Origin: Micromonospora sp. HNM0581
GTDB lineage: Bacteria > Actinomycetota > Actinomycetes > Mycobacteriales > Micromonosporaceae
Reading direction: 5' to 3'
Assembly (NCBI RefSeq): GCF_012726175.1
Contig: NZ_JAASAD010000020.1
Coordinates: 1-64,000 of the forward strand
DNA: 64,000 bases
In this document: piece by piece, positions 8,918 to 17,330 of the stretch
How positions within the stretch are numbered: position 1 is the stretch's first letter
Layout: every line of letters begins with the position of its first letter
The notes under the pieces: model-generated
What the model was told of the DNA's origin: nothing
What the model saw: the letters and a program-made list of their open reading frames with translations, nothing else
The model's database searches: none
Program-made: the position numbers and the translations under genes

Positions 8918-9325
8918 TCAGGCGATAATGGCGAGCAGGTCCTGACAGGCCTGCTGACAGGCCCGGCACGACTCAGCGCAGATCCGGCAGTGCTCATGCA
9001 TGTCGGCGTGGCTGGCGCACTCATCGCCGCAGGACTTGCAGGCCATGATGCACGCCTCGAGCAGGGTGCGGGTGATGTTGGCGTCGTAGCCGGTATGCCG
9101 CGACAGCACCCGCGCAGTCGTGCCGCAGATGTCGGCGCAGTCCATGTTCGTACGGATGCACTTGGTCAGCTCGGCAACCATGCCTTCACTCAGGCAGGCG
9201 TCGGCGCACGCGGTGCACGCCTCGCTGCAGGCGATCAGTGCACCAATGGTGGTAGCCAGCTTGTGCCGGTCCAGGTTGATCGACTGTGGGTAGGTCTCCA
9301 GCATGGGCAGGGTGGTGCTCGTCAT
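8918..9325 (-). CDS. Cys-rich four-helix-bundle copper storage (Csp-like) protein
   Basis: This is a 135-residue small cytosolic protein packed with cysteines at helix-compatible spacing (for example CSEACTACADACLSEG, CIRTNMDCADIC, CKSCGDECASH, CRICAESCRACQQAC). That is the signature of the DUF326 / Csp3 family, which binds many Cu(I) ions inside a four-helix bundle. The ATG at 9325 is chosen because a GGAGG site lies just upstream. A longer in-frame extension reads like promoter DNA. It is divergent from the membrane-protein gene. Confidence 0.88.
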   Translation of the reverse strand: MTSTTLPMLETYPQSINLDRHKLATTIGALIACSEACTACADACLSEGMVAELTKCIRTNMDCADICGTTARVLSRHTGYDANITRTLLEACIMACKSCGDECASHADMHEHCRICAESCRACQQACQDLLAIIA

Positions 9326-9498
9326 GACGACCTCCACGTTCAGGTATTGGGCTTCGTCCGCATACCCGTACGAGTGCGAGTAACGCCGAAGGCAGGCGTC
9401 TTTTCGCTGCCGCTGAGCCGATCCCGAGCCCCGCCACGACCTCCACAATCCGGTCGAATAGACGCATTCATGTCACTACCCGTATAGGCTCCGCCGCT

Positions 9499-11091
9499 GT
9501 GGGGTCACTAGAAAGTCCGGCACAGCCGGGTACCGGACGACACCGAACCGAACAGCCGCGCATCCTCCGTGGTGGGCTCGTCGGCACCGTGTGGCTCGCG
9601 TCCGGTGCCGTCGCCTACACCCTCGACGACAACCTGTTGGCGTTGAGCGTCCTGTCGACGTTGTTCGGCGGCTGGGTGTTCTGGAACCACGGCGGCAGCC
9701 GGATAACTGCGGTCGGCGTCTACAACCTGGCGTTCGCGCTCTTCGTCGGGTTCGCCGGCATCTACCTCGCGGCAGACACCGCCGACACCGACCCGGGCGT
9801 GCCGCTGCTGACCGTACAGGCGGTCTGCTACGCCAGCCATGTGGTGACGTGGCTGATTTTCTGGAGCCGCCCGGTCCGCCACCACACGGCGGCCATCAGC
9901 GTCAACGGACCCACAGCGACCTGGGCGGTCGCCTTCGGCGCGGTGCTGCTCGCCATCGCCATCGCCGGGTCAGCCGTCGTCGGCCCCGCCGCGCCCTTGG
10001 TGAAGCCCTCGGGTTTCGTCGGGGTCGTGCTGGTCGCGGCAGGACTGTTCCTGGGGCCGCTCGGACGGTGGACGGTCCTCTGCGGCTCTCTCACCACAGC
10101 CGCGTTCGGTGTCTACTTCACGTTCCTGTTCAGTGGGTACGGACGCATCGTCATCGGCTCCCTGGCCCTGGCTCTGCTGGCCGTGTTCGCGCAGCGGTAC
10201 CACCGCCGCTACGCCAAGATGGCGGTGATCCTGGGCGCTGCTCCCGTACTGCTGTTTCTTGCGTCGATCCGCGCCGGCGGGCCTGCGACCACCGTCGACA
10301 GTGACGGTTTCGGCTCGGCGGTCAGCCCGCTCGCCTCGTTCGCCTCGTTGTGGCAGATGTCTGCGTGGGGGGTGCTGCCGAACGGGAGCGGATCGACATT
10401 CTGGGCGACCGCGGTAGCGTTGTTCCCTCGCTCGTTGTGGCCGGACAAACCTGTCGGATTCGGCGCGGAGATCGTGCCGTTCCTGTCGCCGCACCTGGCC
10501 GGCACCGACCATTCCGCGGCAGCCCTCTGGCACGGTGAGTGGTTGTACAACTTCGGGCCGGCGGGGATCGTCGCGATGGTCCCGGTGACCGGTGTCGCGG
10601 TGCGCGGTATCGACTGGGTACTGACGTGGGCGACGTCGCATCCTCTCGACACCCCGGCGGCGCTCGCCGGTTTCGTCGGCGCGGTGCTGGGTTCGGTGGG
10701 CCTGTTCGACCTGCTGTGGGTGGGCAGCTTCACGGTCATGGGACGCACCGGTGCGCGGCTGCTGGTGCTGATGGCGCTGGTTGCCGTGGCAGGGTGGATT
10801 CGGATGCGTCCTACCGCTAGCACCGGTCGGGGCGAGTTGAGCTTCGACGCGGCGAGCCAGGTGATGCGCGCGGGAGCCCCCCCGGCAGCGATCCACGTAA
10901 GTGGATACGATGGGTACCATCGCGGTTGGGAGCCGCCGAACAGTCACCGGCAGTGTGGTCACACGTCTGCCGCTTCGGCGGCGAAGTCACCGTCCGTGCC
11001 GGTAACAGCGCCATCGCCGGCTGGACCGTCAACTGGACCTGGTCCAATGGACAGCGCATCCGCCGTCACCCCCGGTCCGCCGGACGGGTGA
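9499..11091 (+). CDS. Polytopic membrane protein of unknown function with anomalous tail
   Basis: The 530 predicted residues include about ten hydrophobic segments between residues ~30 and ~440, the pattern of O-antigen-polymerase-like or other integral membrane proteins. No specific family motif is recognised. After about residue 445 the reading frame turns into low-complexity Ser/Pro/Gly/Thr text. In another frame the same DNA (10960-11063) encodes a fragment of a cellulose-binding module. The natural C-terminus may therefore have been lost through a deletion or fusion. The GTG start at 9499 has only a weak ribosome site. Confidence 0.6.
   Translation: MGSLESPAQPGTGRHRTEQPRILRGGLVGTVWLASGAVAYTLDDNLLALSVLSTLFGGWVFWNHGGSRITAVGVYNLAFALFVGFAGIYLAADTADTDPGVPLLTVQAVCYASHVVTWLIFWSRPVRHHTAAISVNGPTATWAVAFGAVLLAIAIAGSAVVGPAAPLVKPSGFVGVVLVAAGLFLGPLGRWTVLCGSLTTAAFGVYFTFLFSGYGRIVIGSLALALLAVFAQRYHRRYAKMAVILGAAPVLLFLASIRAGGPATTVDSDGFGSAVSPLASFASLWQMSAWGVLPNGSGSTFWATAVALFPRSLWPDKPVGFGAEIVPFLSPHLAGTDHSAAALWHGEWLYNFGPAGIVAMVPVTGVAVRGIDWVLTWATSHPLDTPAALAGFVGAVLGSVGLFDLLWVGSFTVMGRTGARLLVLMALVAVAGWIRMRPTASTGRGELSFDAASQVMRAGAPPAAIHVSGYDGYHRGWEPPNSHRQCGHTSAASAAKSPSVPVTAPSPAGPSTGPGPMDSASAVTPGPPDG
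10960..11063 (+). pseudogene. Remnant of a family 2 cellulose-binding module (CBM2)
   Basis: In a frame different from the membrane gene, this stretch translates to FGGEVTVRAGNSAIAGWTVN followed by WTWSNGQRI. This closely follows the central strands of bacterial CBM2 modules, including the Trp that contacts cellulose. Only about 35 residues remain, with no start, linker or catalytic domain, so it looks like debris of a former glycoside-hydrolase gene. It overlaps the odd tail of the upstream membrane gene. Confidence 0.55.
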
Positions 11092-11200
11092 CCCTACGTT
11101 CCGCTTTCGCGAACCGTCCTCGACGGGAACAACCGCCACGTACCGTCGACACAGACCGACCATCCTGAGACGCCTGATGGCGGGCGAGGGACGGAACGTG

Positions 11201-12985
11201 ATGTGCGGCATAAGCGGTGAGGCGAGGTTCGACGGTGCCACGCCCGACGTCAACGCGGTGACCCGGATGACCGAGGCGATGCGGTCCCGGGGCCCGGACG
11301 GCGAGGGCCTGTGGTGCGATGGCTGGGTGGCCCTCGGGCACCGCCGGCTTACCGTCATCGACCTTTCCGACGCGGGCCGCCAGCCCATGGTGCGCGAGGA
11401 TCTCGGCCTCGCGCTGGTCTTCAACGGTTGCATCTACAACTACCCGGAACTGCGTGAAGAGCTACGCGCAGCCGGGCACAGCTTCAACTCCACCAGTGAC
11501 ACCGAAGTGATCCTGGTCGCGTACGCACACTGGGGTGAGAACTTCGTCGACCATCTCGTCGGCATGTTCGCGGTGGGTCTGGTCGACCGCACCCGCCGTC
11601 GTCTCGTGCTGGCCCGGGACCGCCTCGGAATCAAGCCCCTCTACCTCACCGAGACGGCGGGCCGGCTGCGGTTCGCCTCGACGCTGCCGGCGTTGCTCAA
11701 GGCAGGTGACGTGGACACCGCCGTCGACCCGCTGGCGCTGCACCACTACCTGTCGTGGCACTCGATCGTGCCGGCACCCCGCACCATCCTGCGCGGTGTC
11801 CGAAAGCTGCCCCCGGCCACCGTCCGGATCGTCGAGGCCGACGGGCGCAGCCGCGACCGCCGCTACTGGCGCCCCGGCTACGTCCGGGACCCCAGCCACG
11901 CCGGTTGGGATCACCGGGACTGGCGGACCGCCATCGGTGACGCCCTCCGCACCGCGGTACGACGGCGCCTCGTCGCCGACGTGCCGGTGGGCGTGCTGCT
12001 CTCCGGCGGGCTCGACTCGAGTCTCATCGTGGCGCTGCTCGCCGAGGCCGGGCAACCGCACCTGCGCACCTTCAGCATCGGATTCGACAGCCGGCACGGC
12101 GAGGCCGGCGACGAGTTCCACTACTCGGACATGGTCGCCCGCGCGTACGGCACCGACCACGTCCGTATCCAGCTCGCCGACGACGACCTGGTGCCAGCCG
12201 TACGGCGGACGATCGAGGCGATGACCGAACCGATGGGCAGCCACGACGTGGTCGCCTTCCATCTGCTCTCCGAGCAGGTCTCCGCGCACGTGAAGGTGGC
12301 ACAGTCCGGGCAGGGCGCCGACGAGGTGTTCGCCGGGTACGGCTACCACCAGCCGCTGACCCGGGTGTCCCGGGCCGAGGCGGCACAGACCTTCACCACC
12401 GCCTTCTTCGACCGTGACCACGCCGAGCTGATCCGGGTGGTCGGCCCGGCGTACACCGTCGACGTCGACGCCAGCCGGGAGCTGGTCTTCGCGGAACTGG
12501 ACGCCCCGGGCGCGGAGACCGCCCTGGACGCGGTGCTGCGCCTGGACACCCACCTGATGCTTCCCGACGACCCGGTCAAACGGGTGGACAGCATGAGCAT
12601 GGCCTGGGGGTTGGAGGTGCGCACCCCGTTCCTCGACCAGGACCTGGTCACCCTCGCGGCGGCCTGCCCGCCGCAGCACAAGGTCAGCCAGGGCGGCAAG
12701 GGCGTCATCAAGGAGGTCGCCCGGGAGGTACTGCCCGCCGAGGTGATCGACCGGCCGAAGGGCTACTTCCCGGTGCCGGCCCTGCGCAACGTCGACGGCC
12801 CGGTCCGTGACCTCGTCGAGGCGGCGCTTCGGACGCCGGCAGCACGCGAGCGCGGACTGTTCCGGCAGGAGTACATGGACACGCTACTCGCCGACCCCGG
12901 ACAGGCGCAGGCCGCCGCGGGCAGCAACAAGCTGTGGCAGATGGGCCTGCTCGAACTCTGGCTCCAGACCCACGGCATCCGCTGA
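11201..12985 (+). CDS. Asparagine-synthetase-type glutamine amidotransferase (N-acetylglutaminylglutamine amidotransferase-like)
   Basis: This 594-residue enzyme has an N-terminal class II glutaminase domain that starts MCGISG, so Cys2 becomes the nucleophile after Met removal. That fixes ATG 11201 rather than an upstream ATG. The C-terminal synthetase domain has the ATP pyrophosphatase loop SGGLDSSLIVALL (~residue 268). Phrases such as VFNGCIYNY and HHYLSWHSIVPAPRTI match the branch that amidates N-acetylglutaminylglutamine, an osmolyte, more closely than general AsnB. The usual partner N-acetylglutaminylglutamine synthetase is not next to it; a YbdK-type ligase converges from the right. Expected reaction: ATP- and glutamine-dependent amidation of a carboxylate. 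Confidence 0.85.
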   Translation: MCGISGEARFDGATPDVNAVTRMTEAMRSRGPDGEGLWCDGWVALGHRRLTVIDLSDAGRQPMVREDLGLALVFNGCIYNYPELREELRAAGHSFNSTSDTEVILVAYAHWGENFVDHLVGMFAVGLVDRTRRRLVLARDRLGIKPLYLTETAGRLRFASTLPALLKAGDVDTAVDPLALHHYLSWHSIVPAPRTILRGVRKLPPATVRIVEADGRSRDRRYWRPGYVRDPSHAGWDHRDWRTAIGDALRTAVRRRLVADVPVGVLLSGGLDSSLIVALLAEAGQPHLRTFSIGFDSRHGEAGDEFHYSDMVARAYGTDHVRIQLADDDLVPAVRRTIEAMTEPMGSHDVVAFHLLSEQVSAHVKVAQSGQGADEVFAGYGYHQPLTRVSRAEAAQTFTTAFFDRDHAELIRVVGPAYTVDVDASRELVFAELDAPGAETALDAVLRLDTHLMLPDDPVKRVDSMSMAWGLEVRTPFLDQDLVTLAAACPPQHKVSQGGKGVIKEVAREVLPAEVIDRPKGYFPVPALRNVDGPVRDLVEAALRTPAARERGLFRQEYMDTLLADPGQAQAAAGSNKLWQMGLLELWLQTHGIR

Positions 12986-13006
12986 ACGCGGCGGCGGTCC
13001 TGCCGC

Positions 13007-14152
13007 TCAACCGGCGGCGGTCTCGGCGGCGAGGTGATCGAGGACTGCCCGGACGTCCCCACCGGTACGTGCGATGACCCGCCGCTGCCGGGCCGCACCG
13101 GTACCGTCGCGGCGCAGCCGGGCCAGCTGTTCCAGCACGTACGACAGGTCCCCGTGCCGGACCAGCGCGGGTGTCACGGTGGCGAACAGCTCCTCCACGA
13201 GGTCCCATGCCGGGCGTGCGCCACCGCCGCGTAGATCGACGAGTCTGCCGTCCAACCCTTCGTGGGCGGCTCGCCAGTGTGCCGCCGCGAGCAGACAGCT
13301 ACGCAGACGGGGTGCCGGGACGCCGGCCCGCACCTGATCGGCCATGGTGGCGACAAGCGCTCGCACCAGAGCCGCGACCAGCACCGTGTCGTCCACTCCG
13401 GGGCACACGTCGCCCACCCGGATCTCCACCGTGGGATAGCTGGCCGACGGACGGGCGTACCAGTAGACCATCGCCGCGTCGAGCATGATTCCCGCGTCGA
13501 CCAACTCCGTCACCGTCGCGTCGTAGTCGGCCACGGAGGCGAAGTAGGGGGTGGGGCCGATGCTCGGCCAACGCTCCAGCTGCATGGCACGCCAGCTTGC
13601 GTGACCGGTGTCCGCGCCGTCGTGCAGGGGCGAGTTGGCGGTGAGCGCCTGCACCACCGGAAGCCACGGTCGCAGATGGTTGCCGACCTGCACCGCCAGG
13701 TCCCGGTCCGGCAGACCCACGTGCACGTGGCAGCCGCACACGGCCGGATCGTGTGCGACCGGGCCGAAGCGGCGCGACATGGCTTGGTAACGCGGTTCGT
13801 CCGGTACCGTCCGGTGCGACTCGTGCACCGGCGTGGCGCCGACCGCGACCAACCGTGCTCCCGCTGACCGGGCAGCTTCCGCTGCGGCACGTCGCAAGGT
13901 GATCAGGTGTTCGCGGAGGTCCGCCAGGTCGACACAGACAGGGGTGACCATTTCCACCATGCTGTGCCGGAACTCCTGCCGACTCTGCTCGCGGGCCGTG
14001 CCCAGCAGGGCCGCCAGCACCTGGTCGGCGACCGGCAGGCTCTCCCCTGTCTCCGGGTCGAGCAGCAGGAACTCCTCCTCCACCCCTATGGTCAGGCGCG
14101 CTGGCACATCCACGACGCTCAGGGACGGCGCGGTGGACGGGTGTCTCGTCAT
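13007..14152 (-). CDS. YbdK-type carboxylate-amine ligase (glutamate-cysteine ligase family)
   Basis: This 381-residue enzyme opens with TIGVEEEFLLLDPETG, the signature of the GCS2/YbdK family. Later CGCHVHVGLPD and VEIRVGDVCPG form the ATP-Mg and substrate pocket. The family forms gamma-glutamyl or similar amide bonds using ATP. Actinobacterial members are often annotated as glutamate-cysteine ligase, but the true substrate varies. The second ATG (14152) is chosen because GGAGGGG lies about nine bases before it, while it abuts the first ATG at 14161. It is convergent with the amidotransferase gene, with a 21-base gap. Confidence 0.82.
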   Translation of the reverse strand: MTRHPSTAPSLSVVDVPARLTIGVEEEFLLLDPETGESLPVADQVLAALLGTAREQSRQEFRHSMVEMVTPVCVDLADLREHLITLRRAAAEAARSAGARLVAVGATPVHESHRTVPDEPRYQAMSRRFGPVAHDPAVCGCHVHVGLPDRDLAVQVGNHLRPWLPVVQALTANSPLHDGADTGHASWRAMQLERWPSIGPTPYFASVADYDATVTELVDAGIMLDAAMVYWYARPSASYPTVEIRVGDVCPGVDDTVLVAALVRALVATMADQVRAGVPAPRLRSCLLAAAHWRAAHEGLDGRLVDLRGGGARPAWDLVEELFATVTPALVRHGDLSYVLEQLARLRRDGTGAARQRRVIARTGGDVRAVLDHLAAETAAG

Positions 14153-14278
14153 CGTCGGCATCCCCTCCTGCCGGCGACGGCATCGCCGCCGCGCTGCCGA
14201 GACTTCCCCGCAACGGTTCGGGCAAACGGCATCCGCCGCCTGACCGGGCTGTGGTCGACGACGGGTGCCGGGGCGGTC

Positions 14279-15469
14279 TCAGCCCACCGGCAACCGCAGC
14301 CGGATCGCTTGCCGGTGCGCGGGAAGCGCCACGGAGTACAGGTCGGCGACGACCTCGTCCAGCAACCGGCTGATCCGTGGTTGACCGTCCGTGGTACTCC
14401 GCAGTTCGTCAACGATCATCGCCAGATGCGTGTCGTAGGTGGGGCGGTTCGCCACCACCCGTACCGTGTCGTCGTCGTCGCGTACGACCACGACCGGATC
14501 GGGCCGGGTCGCGAGCCGGCGGAGCAGGTCGTGCGCCTCCTGCACGGCGCGTACCGCAGTCGTGACGTCATTTGACGCGGGGGACAACGCCCGCGCGGCG
14601 ATGTCCGCCAACTGGCGGAGACCGAACCCCACGTCCTGCCCCGGTGTGCGTTCCACGCCGATCGTGACCGCGTGGGCGACGCGTTCGGTGGGGAGTTGGC
14701 GGGGCTCAGCGGTGGGTGTCCGGTGGCAGTGCAGCAACGGCGCACCGGCGACCACGAAGTCTCCCGGCGCCGGTACGACGGTGATCGAGCAGTAGTGTTC
14801 CCGCCCCAGCCGGGCGAGCCGGGCGAGGTCGACACTGGTGACCAGGCCCGCCGCCACAGCCGGCACGACCTGCACAACCTCGCCCACCACGCCGGCCGGT
14901 TCCTCGCTGTCGGGCACATGCTGATCGATGGTGCGGCGGGTCTGCGCGCCGATGGCGACGATGATGTGCGACACCCGCATCACGGTGGTGATGTGGTGCA
15001 GGTAGTAGATGAACATCGCGGTGCTGGCCAGGACGAGCGACATCGACACGGCGAGGGAGAGTTCGGGTAGGCGCTCACTGTCGCGGGCCGGTAGAGCGGC
15101 CAGAACCACCATCGCGAAGAGGAACGTCGCCACGAACGTCCCGAGCGTGGACTGGATGACCCGGTCCTGGAGGAAGGTGCGCAGCACCCGGGGGGAGTAC
15201 TGGCTGCTGGCCAGTTGCAGTGCCACCACGGTGATGGAGAAGACCAACGCGGTGAACGAGATCATCGCCGTGATGATCGACGACAGTAGGGACCTGGCAC
15301 CGGCGGGGCCGCTGGGCAGAATGCTCTCGATCGGCAGCCGGAGTTGCAGCTCCAGCACGGACAGGCCGATGGCCAGCACGACGGCACTCGTCGCGAACAG
15401 CGCCGGGACGAGCCAGAAACCCTGCCGTATCTCGGCGAGCCGGGCGGCAACCGTTCGGGGCCGGTTCAC
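14279..15469 (-). CDS. DUF2254 membrane protein
   Basis: This 396-residue protein has four hydrophobic segments in the first ~160 residues, including the conserved stretch ISFTALVFSITVVALQLASS followed by SPR, typical of DUF2254. A soluble C-terminal half carries the family phrase DIAARALSPASNDVTTA. Function is unknown. It overlaps the upstream channel-like gene by four bases (GTGA), so the two are surely co-transcribed and may act together at the membrane. Confidence 0.82.
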   Translation of the reverse strand: MNRPRTVAARLAEIRQGFWLVPALFATSAVVLAIGLSVLELQLRLPIESILPSGPAGARSLLSSIITAMISFTALVFSITVVALQLASSQYSPRVLRTFLQDRVIQSTLGTFVATFLFAMVVLAALPARDSERLPELSLAVSMSLVLASTAMFIYYLHHITTVMRVSHIIVAIGAQTRRTIDQHVPDSEEPAGVVGEVVQVVPAVAAGLVTSVDLARLARLGREHYCSITVVPAPGDFVVAGAPLLHCHRTPTAEPRQLPTERVAHAVTIGVERTPGQDVGFGLRQLADIAARALSPASNDVTTAVRAVQEAHDLLRRLATRPDPVVVVRDDDDTVRVVANRPTYDTHLAMIVDELRSTTDGQPRISRLLDEVVADLYSVALPAHRQAIRLRLPVG

Positions 15470-16137
15470 GTCGCCGTGGCCTTGCTCTCGCGGTCGGCGC
15501 TGAGGAAGAAGGCTCCGACCGCCCCGGCGAGGGTGCCGAACACCACCACCGAGTAGATCGCGAGTACCAGCTCGACGACCTGGGCGACCGGGTCGTTCGC
15601 ACCCAGCGGCTCACCGGTGATGGTGCTCAGGGCGACATCGTGCAGCGCTGGCCCGTACGCCCGGTAGGAGCCGGTGACGACCAGCAGCTGGCCGACGCTG
15701 AGGATGACCGTCGTGGTGATGATCGCCAGCCACGCGATCCGGTCGGTCAGCAACCGACCGGCGGAGCGCGAGCCGCGGACGGCGGCAGTGATGACGCCAC
15801 CGGCACGGGCGGCGCGCAGAGCGTAGGCGGCCCGGGCGAAACGGAGGAACGGCACAGCCAGGAAGATGACCTGCCACCAGTTGCGTCGCCAGAATCGACC
15901 CGCGTCGTGGCGGGCCAGCCAGGCACGCAGAGCGAACTCGGCCACGAACACCGCCCACAGCGCCCAGCCCAGCACGGACAGCGCAGTGGACAGCGTGGGA
16001 TGCCCGGCGAGCGCCTGCCCGAACACGACGAGTACGAAGAGCACGCCGAGGGCACCCATCGGCTTGTCGAGCCGCCGGGCGACGCCGTGCAGTACCGCGT
16101 CCTCTGGAGTTCGCTCGTCGTCGACGGGCCGGCTCAT
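15466..16137 (-). CDS. Ion-channel-like membrane protein with atypical filter
   Basis: The 223 residues hold about five hydrophobic segments arranged like a voltage-gated channel subunit: S1-S4-like helices including an Arg-rich FLRFARAAYALRAARAG segment, a pore-loop region, and a final helix. The expected K+ filter TVGYGD is replaced by STITGEPLG, so ion selectivity is uncertain and it may not conduct potassium. It is translationally coupled to the DUF2254 gene downstream. Confidence 0.6.
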   Translation of the reverse strand: MSRPVDDERTPEDAVLHGVARRLDKPMGALGVLFVLVVFGQALAGHPTLSTALSVLGWALWAVFVAEFALRAWLARHDAGRFWRRNWWQVIFLAVPFLRFARAAYALRAARAGGVITAAVRGSRSAGRLLTDRIAWLAIITTTVILSVGQLLVVTGSYRAYGPALHDVALSTITGEPLGANDPVAQVVELVLAIYSVVVFGTLAGAVGAFFLSADRESKATAT

Positions 16138-16518
16138 CGCCGCTCCGGCCCGGCGACCCGGACGTCGACGCGCCCTGACTGCCGGGTCGTACCTCGGCGA
16201 CCGGCGTCATCACAGCCTGGCCGGTCCCGCCCGTTCACGGGTACGTCATCCACGTGCGTTCGCCTGCGGTGCCGTTCCGGAACGATCGGCGGGTCACGGT
16301 GGTCTCCTCCCGGCGGTCGTGCGACCGCAGCCGCGTCCGATGCCCTGGCTAGCCCGCTACCCGCAATCCTCGATCGCAAACGTCGAGTCGCCGGCCGTCA
16401 TCGTCACGGGCGGAGACCGTCATCGTCACGGGCTGAGACCGTCATCGGATCGTCGTGTTGTCCGCTGCGACTGCGGGTAGGGCAGGCGTAGGGAACCAGT
16501 CCCCTGAAGGAGTAGACG
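16138..16518. other. Intergenic region between channel-like gene and BON gene
   Basis: No gene is supported. It should hold promoters for the leftward channel/DUF2254 pair and the rightward BON gene. The 22-bp tandem repeat listed separately lies within it, about 70 bases upstream of the BON start. Confidence 0.4.
16395..16449. repeat. 22-bp tandem repeat, about 2.5 copies
   Basis: The unit CCGTCATCGTCACGGGCGGA plus GA occurs at 16395-16416, again at 16417-16438 with one substitution (GCGG to GCTG), and partly at 16439-16449. Each unit contains the dyad CCGTCATCGTCACGG-like core. Its place just upstream of a stress-type BON gene suggests regulator binding sites. It could also be a simple replication-slippage repeat. 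Confidence 0.75.
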
Positions 16519-16794
16519 ATGGCGCACCCTTGGTTCTTTTCGCACGACCTGCCTCCGCTGTTTCACGCCGACCCCACCGTCGGGGACACCCGACTGGCCT
16601 GTCGGCTGCTCACGACGATGCAGCAGGATCCGCGACTGCGTCACGAACGCATCTGCATCGAGGTGCAGAACCGGGTGGTGGTGCTCGAAGGCACGGTGAG
16701 CACGGCCGAGGTCAGCGCCGAGGCGCATGCTCTCGCCTGGCGTACCCCGGGAGTGCACGACGTCAGCAACCGGCTGTGCCACGTCGGAGGGTGA
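16519..16794 (+). CDS. BON-domain protein
   Basis: This 91-residue protein is almost entirely one BON domain. A helix containing RLLTTMQQDPRL precedes the strand pattern ICIEVQNRVVVLEGTVSTAE, and the domain ends with a TPGVHDVSNRL helix and strand. BON domains bind membranes or ligands and often serve in osmotic stress proteins. No signal peptide is seen. ATG 16519 follows a GAAGGAG site. Confidence 0.8.
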   Translation: MAHPWFFSHDLPPLFHADPTVGDTRLACRLLTTMQQDPRLRHERICIEVQNRVVVLEGTVSTAEVSAEAHALAWRTPGVHDVSNRLCHVGG

Positions 16795-16849
16795 CCTGAT
16801 CCGCCGGCTCCGCAGGGGACGGTGTCCGGGTGGTTCTCGTCGTTCGCGG

Positions 16850-17182
16850 TCAGCTCCCGATCGGTGGTCGGTCGCTGTTGAGGTGGAAGGCGCGCTCCTC
16901 GGCCTCTTGGCGGGCCACGACGAAGTCGCGTTGCCAGTCCTGGGCATCGTCCGGGACACGGGCGACCACGTGCTCACCGTGCATCCGCCCGTCCGCGTCG
17001 GTGAGGGTGACAGCGACGACGGTGTGGCCACGGCCCGGGATCGCGTAGTGGCGCACGGCCCAGCGGGCGGAGACCTGCGCGGCGTGACGCCGGCGTCGGG
17101 CAGCGCCGGTCAGGACCGCGGCGATCAGCACGACGGCGGTCAGCACGACGATGGAGATGGCCAGGAACGCGACGGTCCGCAC
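16850..17182 (-). CDS. Small single-pass membrane protein of unknown function
   Basis: About 110 residues from GTG 17182. The start gives an immediate hydrophobic helix (TVAFLAISIVVLTAVVLIAA) followed by a basic stop (RRRRH) and a soluble domain rich in charged residues. A longer in-frame start at 17251 would precede the helix with a disordered basic stretch. No known family is recognised. It is likely an inner-membrane protein with a cytoplasmic tail. Confidence 0.5.
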   Translation of the reverse strand: MRTVAFLAISIVVLTAVVLIAAVLTGAARRRRHAAQVSARWAVRHYAIPGRGHTVVAVTLTDADGRMHGEHVVARVPDDAQDWQRDFVVARQEAEERAFHLNSDRPPIGS

Positions 17183-17280
17183 CCGCCCGAGGCTACCCCG
17201 GCACCTGCCGCTGGTGCAGCGTACGAGGGTGTCGCCGGGCTGTCGCTGCACCGGACGGGCCGCCGCCGGCGCCCTTTCGA

Positions 17281-17308
17281 CTCCGGCCCGGGGCGATCCG
17301 GGCCGGAG
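17281..17308 (-). terminator. Hairpin terminator downstream of the LPMO gene
   Basis: CTCCGGCCCGG (17281-17291) pairs perfectly with CCGGGCCGGAG (17298-17308) around a 6-base loop. It begins 22 bases after the leftward LPMO stop codon. The leftward transcript would end here before the small membrane-protein gene. Confidence 0.6.
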
Positions 17309-17330
17309 CCGAGTGGGACCGGCGCCGGGG

